From positions 1 to 12,431 of the forward strand of contig JADGEG010000045.1 in assembly GCA_016744485.1 (NCBI GenBank): a stretch of 12,431 bases of DNA. Reading direction: 5' to 3'. The stretch is from Arcobacter sp. (GTDB lineage: Bacteria; Campylobacterota; Campylobacteria; Campylobacterales; Arcobacteraceae). The notes under the pieces are model-generated. The model did no database searches, was not told the DNA's origin, and was given only the letters and a program-made list of their open reading frames with translations. Every line of letters starts with the position of its first letter. Position 1 is the first letter of the stretch. Made by a program: the position numbers and the translations under genes. Below, in pieces: positions 1-5,999 of this stretch.

Positions 1-96
1 ATTTTATATTTTATTCTAATTTTAGGAATAAGAATATTAAATTAAGTGGTTTGTTTTTATAGGGATATTATACTTAGGGGCTGAAAGTTTTTTAAA

Positions 97-213
97 TCAA
101 TAATTATATATTACCAGGCATAATCCTTCACCATCATATAATTTAAAATTTTTATCGCGTGGTTTTATATTTTTTATTTTTTGTTCGACCAAAGGTTTTA
201 TTATTTTAGGCAT
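97..213 (-). pseudogene. Tyrosine integrase remnant (N-terminal arm-binding domain only)
   Basis: A 38-codon reading frame starts at an ATG preceded by an AAAGGAAAATAA ribosome site and ends at TGA. Its product begins MPKIIKPLVEQKIKNIKPRD and continues through a KLYDGEGLCLVIYN stretch. This matches the N-terminus of P4-type integrases (DUF4102 arm-binding domain), whose usual pattern is M-P-K-L...A-K-P-x-D...L-x-D-G-x-G-L-x-L-x-V. A full integrase of this family has about 400 residues with a catalytic R-H-R-Y core; none of that follows. All three minus frames hit stops between here and base 1, so the gene is truncated, not merely frameshifted. It lies 173 bp beyond the 3' end of tRNA-Ser and reads in the same direction, the usual position for an integrase next to its attachment site. 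The family call is based on a short stretch, so an unrelated small ORF remains possible. Confidence 0.68.
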
Positions 214-221
214 TTATTTTC

Positions 222-282
222 CTTTTTTTACAGTAAGCTTTTTTTATTTAAAAGTATACTGCGAAGTATACTGTAAAAAAAG
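222..282. repeat. 14-bp inverted repeat enclosing paired AGTATACT palindromes
   Basis: CTTTTTTTACAGTA (222-235) and TACTGTAAAAAAAG (269-282) are perfect inverted copies 33 bp apart. Two copies of the self-complementary octamer AGTATACT lie at 253-260 and 265-272, separated by GCGA; the second overlaps the right arm by four bases. CTTTTTTTA also recurs directly at 238-246. In minus-strand RNA the octamers could form an 8-bp stem with a UCGC loop, or the 14-bp arms could pair, but not both at once. The left arm ends at the ribosome site of the integrase remnant. The repeat may be a protein-binding site or a leader structure controlling the integrase. The repeats themselves are certain; the function is inferred. 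Confidence 0.6.
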
Positions 283-386
283 ATGAAAACAAATGAAAAA
301 GAACAAAAGAAAACAAAAGATAGAAACTCAGAAAATATATTAATAAGGGTTTTTCAAAGGTATTTGAAAGAGAACAAAAAGTTAAG

Positions 387-474
387 TGGCGGACAAGGAG
401 AGATTCGAACTCTCGGTAGTTTTTGCTACGGCTGCCTTCCAAGCAACTGGTTTAAACCACTCACCAACTTGTCC
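387..474 (-). tRNA. tRNA-Ser (anticodon GGA)
   Basis: Read on the minus strand, a full class II tRNA folds. The acceptor stem GGACAAG pairs with CTTGTCC. The anticodon stem GTTGC/GCAGC closes the loop TTGGAAG, with anticodon GGA at 438-440. There is a long variable arm with a GTAG/CTAC stem, and a T arm GAGAG-TTCGAAT-CTCTC. The discriminator base is G and the CCA end is encoded (387-389). Anticodon GGA with a long variable arm identifies a serine tRNA reading UCC and UCU. It stands between the efflux gene and an integrase remnant, and its 3' half is a probable integration site. Confidence 0.97.
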
Positions 475-483
475 AAATAAAAG

Positions 484-489
484 TGTATA
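484..489 (-). promoter_or_regulatory. Possible -10 element of the tRNA-Ser promoter
   Basis: TATACA on the minus strand ends 9 bases before the mature 5' end of tRNA-Ser, a normal distance for a -10 box giving a short 5' leader. The upstream region is AT-rich with T runs, as in Campylobacterota promoters, which often lack a clear -35; I see none here. The site lies in the 51-bp gap after the efflux gene. Confidence 0.35.
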
Positions 490-525
490 AGGTTTTAACA
501 AAATATTACTTTAATATTAATTAAA

Positions 526-1386
526 CTATTTCCCATACTTAACTAAAATAAATAAAGCAATAATACTTATGATAATACCATTAATTCCCATTTGATTTGG
601 AAAATGTGCATTTAAAAATATAATTTCAGCTCCTAATGCAAAAAAAACTTCTGTTGATTGACTAGCATCTACAAGCATAATTGTACTAGCAGTATTTGCC
701 TTACTTCTTGCATATAAGAATAGTGTTGTAGCAATTACACCTGAAAATAGTGCGATGAGTGCTACATTATAATATTGATTAATAGATGCTATTCCTACAT
801 CTAAAAATATATAAAGTATTATCCACAAAGGAGTACTTCCAAGTGTTAATAAAAATACTTTAACAAAAGCATTATTTAAAACCTGAAATTCATTAGAGTT
901 TTTATTTTCTCTTTTTTGCTTTTCTTGCCATACCAACTGATTACCAAATGGGTAACAAAATCCTGCAATTAATACAGGGACAGCTCCATAAATAAGGTCT
1001 TTCATATTTAAAACATCAAAATGACTAATATTGACCATAGATATACCAATAACTAAGAATATACTACAAAGCCATATTAATTTTGATAATTTTTGACCAA
1101 ATAAAGCTAATACAAACAATGATGCTAAAATAGTAAATTGCCATGTAGTAGCTAATATCCAAGCTGGTGAATAATCAGCTGCAAAACAAATTAAAGCATA
1201 AAAAAAACCAAAACCAATAGTTCCTGATATAGTCCAAAAAATAAAATGTTCAAAAAATTCTTTCATAATACTTTTACAATATTTATAACCTTTAAAGCCT
1301 AATAATCCAAAGAATAAGAACATTAAAGTATATATATATCTAAGTGTAGCTGACCAGAACCAATGACCCCCATCAAGAGATATCAT
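526..1386 (-). CDS. Multidrug resistance efflux transporter, DMT superfamily (EmrE-type, PF13536)
   Basis: An inner-membrane protein of the drug/metabolite transporter superfamily, expected to export small molecules; the substrate cannot be told from sequence. Family signs are the GGHWFWSATLRY segment near the start, the PVLIAGFCYPFGNQ segment in the middle and DASQSTEVFFALGAEIIFL near the end, set among many hydrophobic helices. The start given is the first ATG (286 residues), but it falls just after a hydrophobic stretch that belongs to the protein. The same frame stays open upstream to 1500 and encodes ASLFFSVTFFLNK directly before this ATG, matching the usual first helix of the family. 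No ATG, GTG or TTG lies in that extension, so the true start is probably a rare codon near 1479 (see the next entry), giving about 317 residues. It is the last gene of a likely three-gene operon. Confidence 0.85.
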   Translation of the reverse strand: MISLDGGHWFWSATLRYIYTLMFLFFGLLGFKGYKYCKSIMKEFFEHFIFWTISGTIGFGFFYALICFAADYSPAWILATTWQFTILASLFVLALFGQKLSKLIWLCSIFLVIGISMVNISHFDVLNMKDLIYGAVPVLIAGFCYPFGNQLVWQEKQKRENKNSNEFQVLNNAFVKVFLLTLGSTPLWIILYIFLDVGIASINQYYNVALIALFSGVIATTLFLYARSKANTASTIMLVDASQSTEVFFALGAEIIFLNAHFPNQMGINGIIISIIALFILVKYGK

Positions 1387-1479
1387 TTTATTAAGAAAGA
1401 ATGTAACACTAAAGAAAAGTGATGCAAATAATGCAATAATTAGTAAAGATAAAGAACTTAGTTTATTTGTTGAGATGAT
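1387..1479 (-). other. In-frame 5' extension of the efflux gene with no canonical start codon
   Basis: These 31 codons read on without a stop into the ATG at 1386 and encode a polar start (IISTNK) followed by a helix rich in Leu, Ile and Phe. An AATAGG ribosome-site-like sequence lies just before two consecutive ATC codons (1479-1477 and 1476-1474), 4 and 7 bases after the AGG. ATC is a rare initiator, known for example in some infC genes. The preceding in-frame stop is at 1503-1501, so translation must begin between 1500 and 1384. A start-codon mutation or a sequencing error (ATG read as ATC) would explain the pattern equally well. Confidence 0.6.
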
Positions 1480-1490
1480 TTTACCTATTT

Positions 1491-1820
1491 TTAAGTATCT
1501 TTAAGAGCTTCATTTGAAATATTTTTAGGAGCTTTCTTTTTAATAATTCTAGGAACTTCATGGGCTATAATTTCTATATAAAAACTCTCACAATCTTCTT
1601 GTGAAGCTTCATTTATACATTTTGTTATATCTACAAATGATATAGTATCAACTTCTTCATTATTTTTTGCAAATTTACAAGCAAATCTTAAAATATTATC
1701 TTCATCATTTATAACTTTTCTTTTTTCTCTTTTGATATATTTTCTAATTTGGTGCTTAATTGATTCTAATAATCTATCACTATTTTTGTTTTTTTCTTTT
1801 AATAAAAATCTTTTGTTCAT
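1491..1820 (-). CDS. DUF6172 family protein
   Basis: A 109-residue soluble, strongly charged protein with no signal peptide or membrane helix. The stretch IKHQIRKYIKREKRK near the N-terminus, the F-x-C-K-F element in the middle and the ESFYIEIIA strand near the end are the hallmarks of the DUF6172 family, whose function is unknown. Its length is normal for the family. Its ATG overlaps the TGA of the upstream gene (ATGA, 4 bp), so translation is probably coupled. The efflux gene follows within about 15 bp. The tail after the ESFY strand is more basic (RIIKKKAPK) and longer than I expect for the family. The family assignment comes from pattern recognition; no role can be inferred beyond operon membership. 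Confidence 0.8.
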   Translation of the reverse strand: MNKRFLLKEKNKNSDRLLESIKHQIRKYIKREKRKVINDEDNILRFACKFAKNNEEVDTISFVDITKCINEASQEDCESFYIEIIAHEVPRIIKKKAPKNISNEALKDT

Positions 1821-2170
1821 GATTTACTCTCACATTTATAATAGTTTTGAACTTGTCCTTTTGAACTTTTTGGAACTAAACCTAAAGTCATATTTTGCAT
1901 TAATAATAACATGAAATCCTTATTAGAATAAGATGACATTCCTTGTCTTTTCATTCTAAATTCAAAAGTTTTATAAGCTTTTGAATTTAATTTATTATTA
2001 TTTAAAATAAAAACAAAAGGCTCTTTTTGTGCCTCTTTTTTTGTAATATCATAAGATATTCCTTGTTTTACTGTATTGATTTTTAGACATACATATTGAG
2101 TATTTTTTTTAAAATTTAAATTTGCAAATAGTAAACTACTTAGTAAAGATAAAAATATAATTTGTTTCAT
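1817..2170 (-). CDS. Small exported protein of unknown function
   Basis: I do not recognise a family. The 117-residue product starts with a classic Sec signal: one Lys at position 3, hydrophobic residues to about 15, and likely cleavage after Ala16 (LLFA/NLNF). The mature part of about 100 residues is basic and has two cysteines, Cys28 and Cys113, near its two ends; these could form a disulfide in the periplasm. There is no lipobox and no second membrane segment. The ATG has an AAAAAGGAC ribosome site 6 bases upstream. It is the first gene of the likely operon with the DUF6172 and efflux genes, and a promoter-like sequence lies about 70 bp upstream. Confidence 0.75.
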   Translation of the reverse strand: MKQIIFLSLLSSLLFANLNFKKNTQYVCLKINTVKQGISYDITKKEAQKEPFVFILNNNKLNSKAYKTFEFRMKRQGMSSYSNKDFMLLLMQNMTLGLVPKSSKGQVQNYYKCESKS

Positions 2171-2237
2171 AGCAAAGTCCTTTTTATATAATAAGAGATT
2201 TAAAAAATTAAGGCAATACTAACTAAGTGAAACTTAC

Positions 2238-2265
2238 ATTATCATAAATATTATAAGTAAGTCAA
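2238..2265 (-). promoter_or_regulatory. Putative sigma-70 promoter of the three-gene operon
   Basis: On the minus strand TTGACT (2265-2260) and GATAAT (2243-2238) are separated by 16 bases, close to the sigma-70 consensus. They sit about 67 bp before the ATG of the small exported protein gene. A second -10-like TATAAT lies inside at 2255-2250 and could serve a promoter without a -35. This is the only gap over 100 bp within the minus-strand block, which supports a transcription start here. Confidence 0.45.
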
Positions 2266-2293
2266 AATTTAAACTTGAAGTGCAATTTTAAAA

Positions 2294-2316
2294 AAGTTTG
2301 ATAAATATTTAAACTT
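2294..2316 (-). terminator. Weak AT-rich hairpin after yaaA
   Basis: Nine bases after the yaaA stop the minus strand has AAGTTT, an 11-base loop, then AAACTT followed by more T residues. The stem is short and has only one G-C pair, so it would be a weak intrinsic terminator. Its position at the end of the lapG-lapD-yaaA set and before the next promoter fits. Confidence 0.3.
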
Positions 2317-2324
2317 AATATAAT

Positions 2325-3068
2325 TTAAGATGTAATTTTATATACTATTTCTTTTTTAATTTTTTGTTCTTTTATTTCTATAATTGATAAGTTATCTATT
2401 TGTAAATTAATTAATTCATTAAAAGATTTGATATTATTTATTGCAAGTAAATTTAATATTATTCCTCTGTAAGCTTTAGCCCAATGTGACACTACTTTGC
2501 CATTTTTAATAAATTTCATACTCATATATGGTTTATTTATTTTGTAAAATTTTTCATAAAACCCTGCTCTTAAATCAAGAATATCATCATCTTTTAAAAA
2601 ATTATTTAATGCTTTTGAAAAGTTTTCATTATAAAACTTTTCAATATTTAAATTATTAATTTTTTCACCTTGTTTTAACTTATAATCTGGTATTCCAGTA
2701 TCACCTGCTAATATAGGTCCAAAGAGATTTGAAAAAATTAAAACATTATTATCAACATATTTTGTTTCTTCTTCTTTTAAACTACTATAATTTAAATAAT
2801 CAAAGGCTACTCCACTATATCTATTTATAACTTTAGAGGTGTTTTGCTTAAAAATATTGTTTGTATAATAATTTATTATATCTTGTTTCTTTGTACCAAA
2901 TATTTTGCTTAAATCTTCTTGTGAAGCATTAGCAATATAATCGTTATACGAAATAAGTATATTTTTTCTTTCCTTATATAAGTTTGGGAAAATAAAACTA
3001 TTTTGATTAAAAGTTTTTCCTGTATTAATTGTATTTTTTGCTTCACTTGGTGAAAAAAGAATTTTCAT
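2325..3068 (-). CDS. yaaA: Peroxide stress protein YaaA (UPF0246/DUF328)
   Basis: A cytoplasmic protein of the YaaA family, which in E. coli lowers intracellular free iron during hydrogen peroxide stress and so limits DNA and protein damage. Family landmarks are present in order: MKILFSPSEAK at the start, RYSGVAFDYL (83-92), NLFGPILAGDTGIPDYKL (about 114-131), LRAGFYEKFY (166-175) and SHWAKAYRG (194-202). The 247 residues match the usual length, and the product has no signal peptide. The ATG shares one base with the lapD stop (TAATG), so its translation probably depends on ribosomes ending lapD. That link to a biofilm switch is unusual. The Campylobacterota version differs considerably from E. 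coli YaaA, so the exact biochemical role is inferred from the family. Confidence 0.9.
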   Translation of the reverse strand: MKILFSPSEAKNTINTGKTFNQNSFIFPNLYKERKNILISYNDYIANASQEDLSKIFGTKKQDIINYYTNNIFKQNTSKVINRYSGVAFDYLNYSSLKEEETKYVDNNVLIFSNLFGPILAGDTGIPDYKLKQGEKINNLNIEKFYNENFSKALNNFLKDDDILDLRAGFYEKFYKINKPYMSMKFIKNGKVVSHWAKAYRGIILNLLAINNIKSFNELINLQIDNLSIIEIKEQKIKKEIVYKITS

Positions 3069-5284
3069 TATCTACTTGCACCATAAATATTTATTTTTTT
3101 AATTATTTCAAAATCTTTTTCATGTTTAACATTTTCTGCAAATATTTTTATATTAAGAAGCTTCCCTAATTCATGCATTGATTCAACAAAGGCTATTTTA
3201 GATGAGTCTTCAGATATATTATTAGTATAGTCTCTTGCTAGTCTAATATAGTCAAGATTAAAATTTTGTATATCATCTAAAGGAATAAATTTTGTTTCAA
3301 ACCTTTTAATAATAATTTTTGAATCAAGTTTATGCATCAATGTTGAAAATTCTATAAATTTATCTGTATTTTTAGTAACAGCATAAGCTGTAATAGAAAA
3401 AACAAATTGACTAGCAATATTTTTATTTTGAATAATTGTAGACTTTAACCAAGATTTAAAATTATGATTTACCATAGATTCTAATGATAAATTAATTGAT
3501 ATATCATGTTTGATATTATTATCTTTAATATAAGATATAACCTTTGTAATAACAGCTTTATCAAAATCTATAATTTTATTATACTGCTCTGCAATGGATA
3601 CAAAAGTACCAATTGGAATATCATTATTTTCTTTATCTTTTGTACTTGTAAATGCTTCTTGCATAACAAGTGTACTTTCTTTATCTTCAAAAGTATGTGC
3701 ATCTCCGATATAATCAACACTAAAATTATAGTTATCAACAATATCAAAAACTAGCTCCTTCCAATCTTCCATTTGTCTTAATAAATCATTTGTTTTTTCT
3801 ATATGAAATTCATTTGGACCTATTTGTTTAGCTTTTTCATATGCTTCATTTGAGGCTAGTACCATTTGAGGAATTGTTCCTAGTTTATTAAAAGGTGTTC
3901 CTCCAATATGAACTATTTCATTTATTTGAATTATTTTTGCAAAATTATTAAATTCTTCTTTTAATATTTTAAGAAAATCATTTATATTATTTTCATTTGT
4001 ATTTTTCGTAATTAATGCAAATTCTGAACCATAAAATCTATATGCCATAATTTTTACTTTATCCATTTTAATAGTACTTAAAATTAATGCAAAACCTTTA
4101 ATAAAATTATTAACTTCAGCACTTGTATGTGTTTTTGCATATTTGGCTAAATTATCTATTTTAATAGTAAAAATATAACCTGAATCTTTATTCATAAACA
4201 TAGATTTTAGATCTGTCTCAAAACTTTGTTTTAATTGCAAATTTGTTAATTCATCTACAGATAGTTTTTTTGTCATATTTTCTAAATTAGAATTTAATTT
4301 TGAAATCATAGCTTCTATTTTACTTGACATTTCATTCATAGCTAATGTTACATGTTTAATTTCCGTCGTCCATGACAAATTTTTAATATTTCCAAATTGT
4401 CCTTTTGATATGTTTTTTGCAAGATTCTCAACTTCTTTTAATGGTTTTAATAAAAATCTTATAAAAATAAATAAAAATATCATAGATACTAAAAATGCAA
4501 ATACAGCATAAATGATTGCCCCTTTTGCTTGTTTATATAATCTTGCATATGCATCACCTGCATTTGCACTTACATATAAAACAGCAGTAGTTTTCCATCC
4601 ATTGCTAATTTCACTTTTTTGTTCTTTTAAAATAATAGGTATAAAGTTTATAAACCATCTAGGAATATAATCAAACTTTTCACTTCTTATTACTTGAAAT
4701 AAAATTTTATTTATAGGTATAATTACTGAGGTATTTATAATTTGTTTATCACTTTTAGCTGTAAAATGAACTAAAATAGTTTTAATATTTTTATAATTTT
4801 TGTTTACTATAAATTCATATGTATTTTCTTCTTGCTCGTTTTGTTCATTATTTTGTTCTTCTTCAACATTTTCTAAAAAAGACAATTCTTTATCTAAATT
4901 ATCATCAGAATCATTTTTTATGATTTTGCCAACTTTTTTATCAATTTTAATATTTGATATTTTCCATTTTTTACTTATTGAAAGTTTGGCTAGGTTCATT
5001 AGTTGTGTATCTGAAATACTTAAAGTAGTGTCTTCTAGTCTAATTTCTTTATAAAAACCTCTATTTGCAATAGCTTTTATGATAGACTTTATTTCTGGAT
5101 CTCTTTTATTTTTTATAATAGACTTCAAGCTCATACCTAAAGCATGTGCTGTATCTTGTGCTTTTGTTGTTGATTCAACTTCTAAGTACTCTTTAGTATT
5201 TTTTACACTAATGATAAAATTTCCTATAAATATCATAAAAAATATAAATGATATAATTATATATAACTGTTTTGATAAAGACAT
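3068..5284 (-). CDS. lapD: LapD-like c-di-GMP receptor (LapD/MoxY periplasmic domain, HAMP, degenerate GGDEF and EAL)
   Basis: An inner-membrane receptor expected to bind c-di-GMP inside the cell and hold the protease LapG in the periplasm. I start it at the ATG that gives MSLSKQLY (738 residues): an AAAAGGA ribosome site stands 6 bases before it, and this is the typical LapD N-terminus. An in-frame ATG at 5323 would overlap lapG and is unlikely. Order: helix 1 (about 7-27), periplasmic domain with PRWFINF and ISNGW elements (about 208-231), helix 2 (about 253-278), HAMP, GGDEF domain, EAL domain. The GGDEF motif reads YGSEF (418-422) and the EAL motif QEAF (542-545). The metal-binding ELTE and DDFGTG motifs are replaced by SITA and KRFETK (660-665). 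Both enzyme activities should therefore be absent, as in known LapD. A Glu/Asn/Gln-rich insert lies at about 139-154. The gene follows lapG by 11 bp. Confidence 0.9.
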   Translation of the reverse strand: MSLSKQLYIIISFIFFMIFIGNFIISVKNTKEYLEVESTTKAQDTAHALGMSLKSIIKNKRDPEIKSIIKAIANRGFYKEIRLEDTTLSISDTQLMNLAKLSISKKWKISNIKIDKKVGKIIKNDSDDNLDKELSFLENVEEEQNNEQNEQEENTYEFIVNKNYKNIKTILVHFTAKSDKQIINTSVIIPINKILFQVIRSEKFDYIPRWFINFIPIILKEQKSEISNGWKTTAVLYVSANAGDAYARLYKQAKGAIIYAVFAFLVSMIFLFIFIRFLLKPLKEVENLAKNISKGQFGNIKNLSWTTEIKHVTLAMNEMSSKIEAMISKLNSNLENMTKKLSVDELTNLQLKQSFETDLKSMFMNKDSGYIFTIKIDNLAKYAKTHTSAEVNNFIKGFALILSTIKMDKVKIMAYRFYGSEFALITKNTNENNINDFLKILKEEFNNFAKIIQINEIVHIGGTPFNKLGTIPQMVLASNEAYEKAKQIGPNEFHIEKTNDLLRQMEDWKELVFDIVDNYNFSVDYIGDAHTFEDKESTLVMQEAFTSTKDKENNDIPIGTFVSIAEQYNKIIDFDKAVITKVISYIKDNNIKHDISINLSLESMVNHNFKSWLKSTIIQNKNIASQFVFSITAYAVTKNTDKFIEFSTLMHKLDSKIIIKRFETKFIPLDDIQNFNLDYIRLARDYTNNISEDSSKIAFVESMHELGKLLNIKIFAENVKHEKDFEIIKKINIYGASR

Positions 5285-5295
5285 AAGTATTCCTT

Positions 5296-5946
5296 TTAAA
5301 TTCTTTTCATTAGAGATTTCCAATGTTTTAGATTATTCTTACCTACTTTTAAAGATGTTTTACCTTTATTTTTTGCTTGCCATAGACCATTGGCATTAAA
5401 ACTATAAATAGGTTTTAAATCTCTTCTTTTACTAGCTAATTTTAATTTTTTATTAACATTATCTAATACAATTGGTGTTGAGTTTTCTTTATGAAAATAT
5501 GTTAAAACCATATGAGCTTCTTCATATTTTGTTCTACGTCGTAATAATTTTACATAAGTAATTCTAAGTTTATTATCAGAAATTCCTAATTTTCTTAACG
5601 AAAAATATTTTGCTATTGCATAATCTTCACAATCACCTGCACCTGTACCCATAAATTCAAAAGGAGAAGCCCAATAATCTTTTTTCTTCCAATGTGCCTT
5701 ATCTCTTTTATATCTTATTTTATTAAAAAAATCATTTACATTTTTAAGTTTTTTTAATGCACTTAAGTTTTTTGATTTATTTAGTAAACTATCCCAAAGT
5801 ATTATTCTTTTATAAGCCTTATTACCATACTTTTTTGAAATAGTATTTAATTTATTTTCTGAAATAAAAAAAGTACTTTTTGCAGTTGGCTGTATCGATA
5901 AAGATAATATGATTAAAAATGAAAGTAAAAATTTATTTTTCATCAT
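5296..5946 (-). CDS. lapG: LapG-type periplasmic cysteine protease (bacterial transglutaminase-like, PF06035)
   Basis: In the known Lap system LapG cuts the N-terminal region of a large surface adhesin, releasing cells from a biofilm, and is restrained when LapD binds c-di-GMP. This 216-residue product has a signal peptide (about 1-22). Its catalytic triad is Cys106 in GAGDCEDYA, His145 in EAHMVLTY and Asp162 in VLDNVN, in the family order and spacing. Asp105 and Glu107 flank the cysteine as in the calcium-binding residues of Pseudomonas LapG. Two ATG codons are adjacent. The second, at 5943, has the better distance (6 bases) from the AAAGG ribosome site, so the protein may be one residue shorter. 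lapD follows at 11 bp. The C-terminal tail is very basic. No candidate substrate is encoded in the window. Confidence 0.92.
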   Translation of the reverse strand: MMKNKFLLSFLIILSLSIQPTAKSTFFISENKLNTISKKYGNKAYKRIILWDSLLNKSKNLSALKKLKNVNDFFNKIRYKRDKAHWKKKDYWASPFEFMGTGAGDCEDYAIAKYFSLRKLGISDNKLRITYVKLLRRRTKYEEAHMVLTYFHKENSTPIVLDNVNKKLKLASKRRDLKPIYSFNANGLWQAKNKGKTSLKVGKNNLKHWKSLMKRI

Positions 5947-5972
5947 ATACCTTTATGATTTTTAATTAAAAT

Positions 5973-5978
5973 ATTATA
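5973..5978 (-). promoter_or_regulatory. Possible -10 element before lapG
   Basis: TATAAT on the minus strand, in the 53-bp gap after the MFS gene and about 26 bases before the lapG start codons. No clear -35 is visible, which is common in Campylobacterota. It could let lapG-lapD-yaaA be transcribed separately from the transporter; in a genome this AT-rich the motif may also arise by chance. Confidence 0.35.
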
Positions 5979-5999
5979 TCATTATTTTTTTAAATAAAA

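Noticed and set aside
67..72. TATAAT on the minus strand as a promoter leaving the left edge
   Set aside because: No -35 at a usable distance (TTGATT is 22 bases away) and no reading frame downstream within the window.
352..369. Hairpin TTTCAAA-GGTA-TTTGAAA between the tRNA and the integrase stub, considered as the tRNA terminator
   Set aside because: In the direction of tRNA transcription it is followed by A and C residues, not a T run, so intrinsic termination is unlikely. It could still be part of an attachment site.
248..442. A minus-strand 64-codon frame
   Set aside because: It begins inside the tRNA anticodon region and encodes low-complexity Phe/Leu from a T-rich stretch.
283..480. 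A plus-strand 65-codon frame starting after the inverted repeat
   Set aside because: It runs straight through the tRNA on the opposite strand; the GEIRTLGSF segment is the translated T-arm of the tRNA, a common false protein.
5285..5323. Upstream ATG giving LapD 13 more residues
   Set aside because: It lies inside lapG, has no ribosome site, and the added residues are the out-of-frame end of lapG; MSLSK with AAAAGGA is the natural start.
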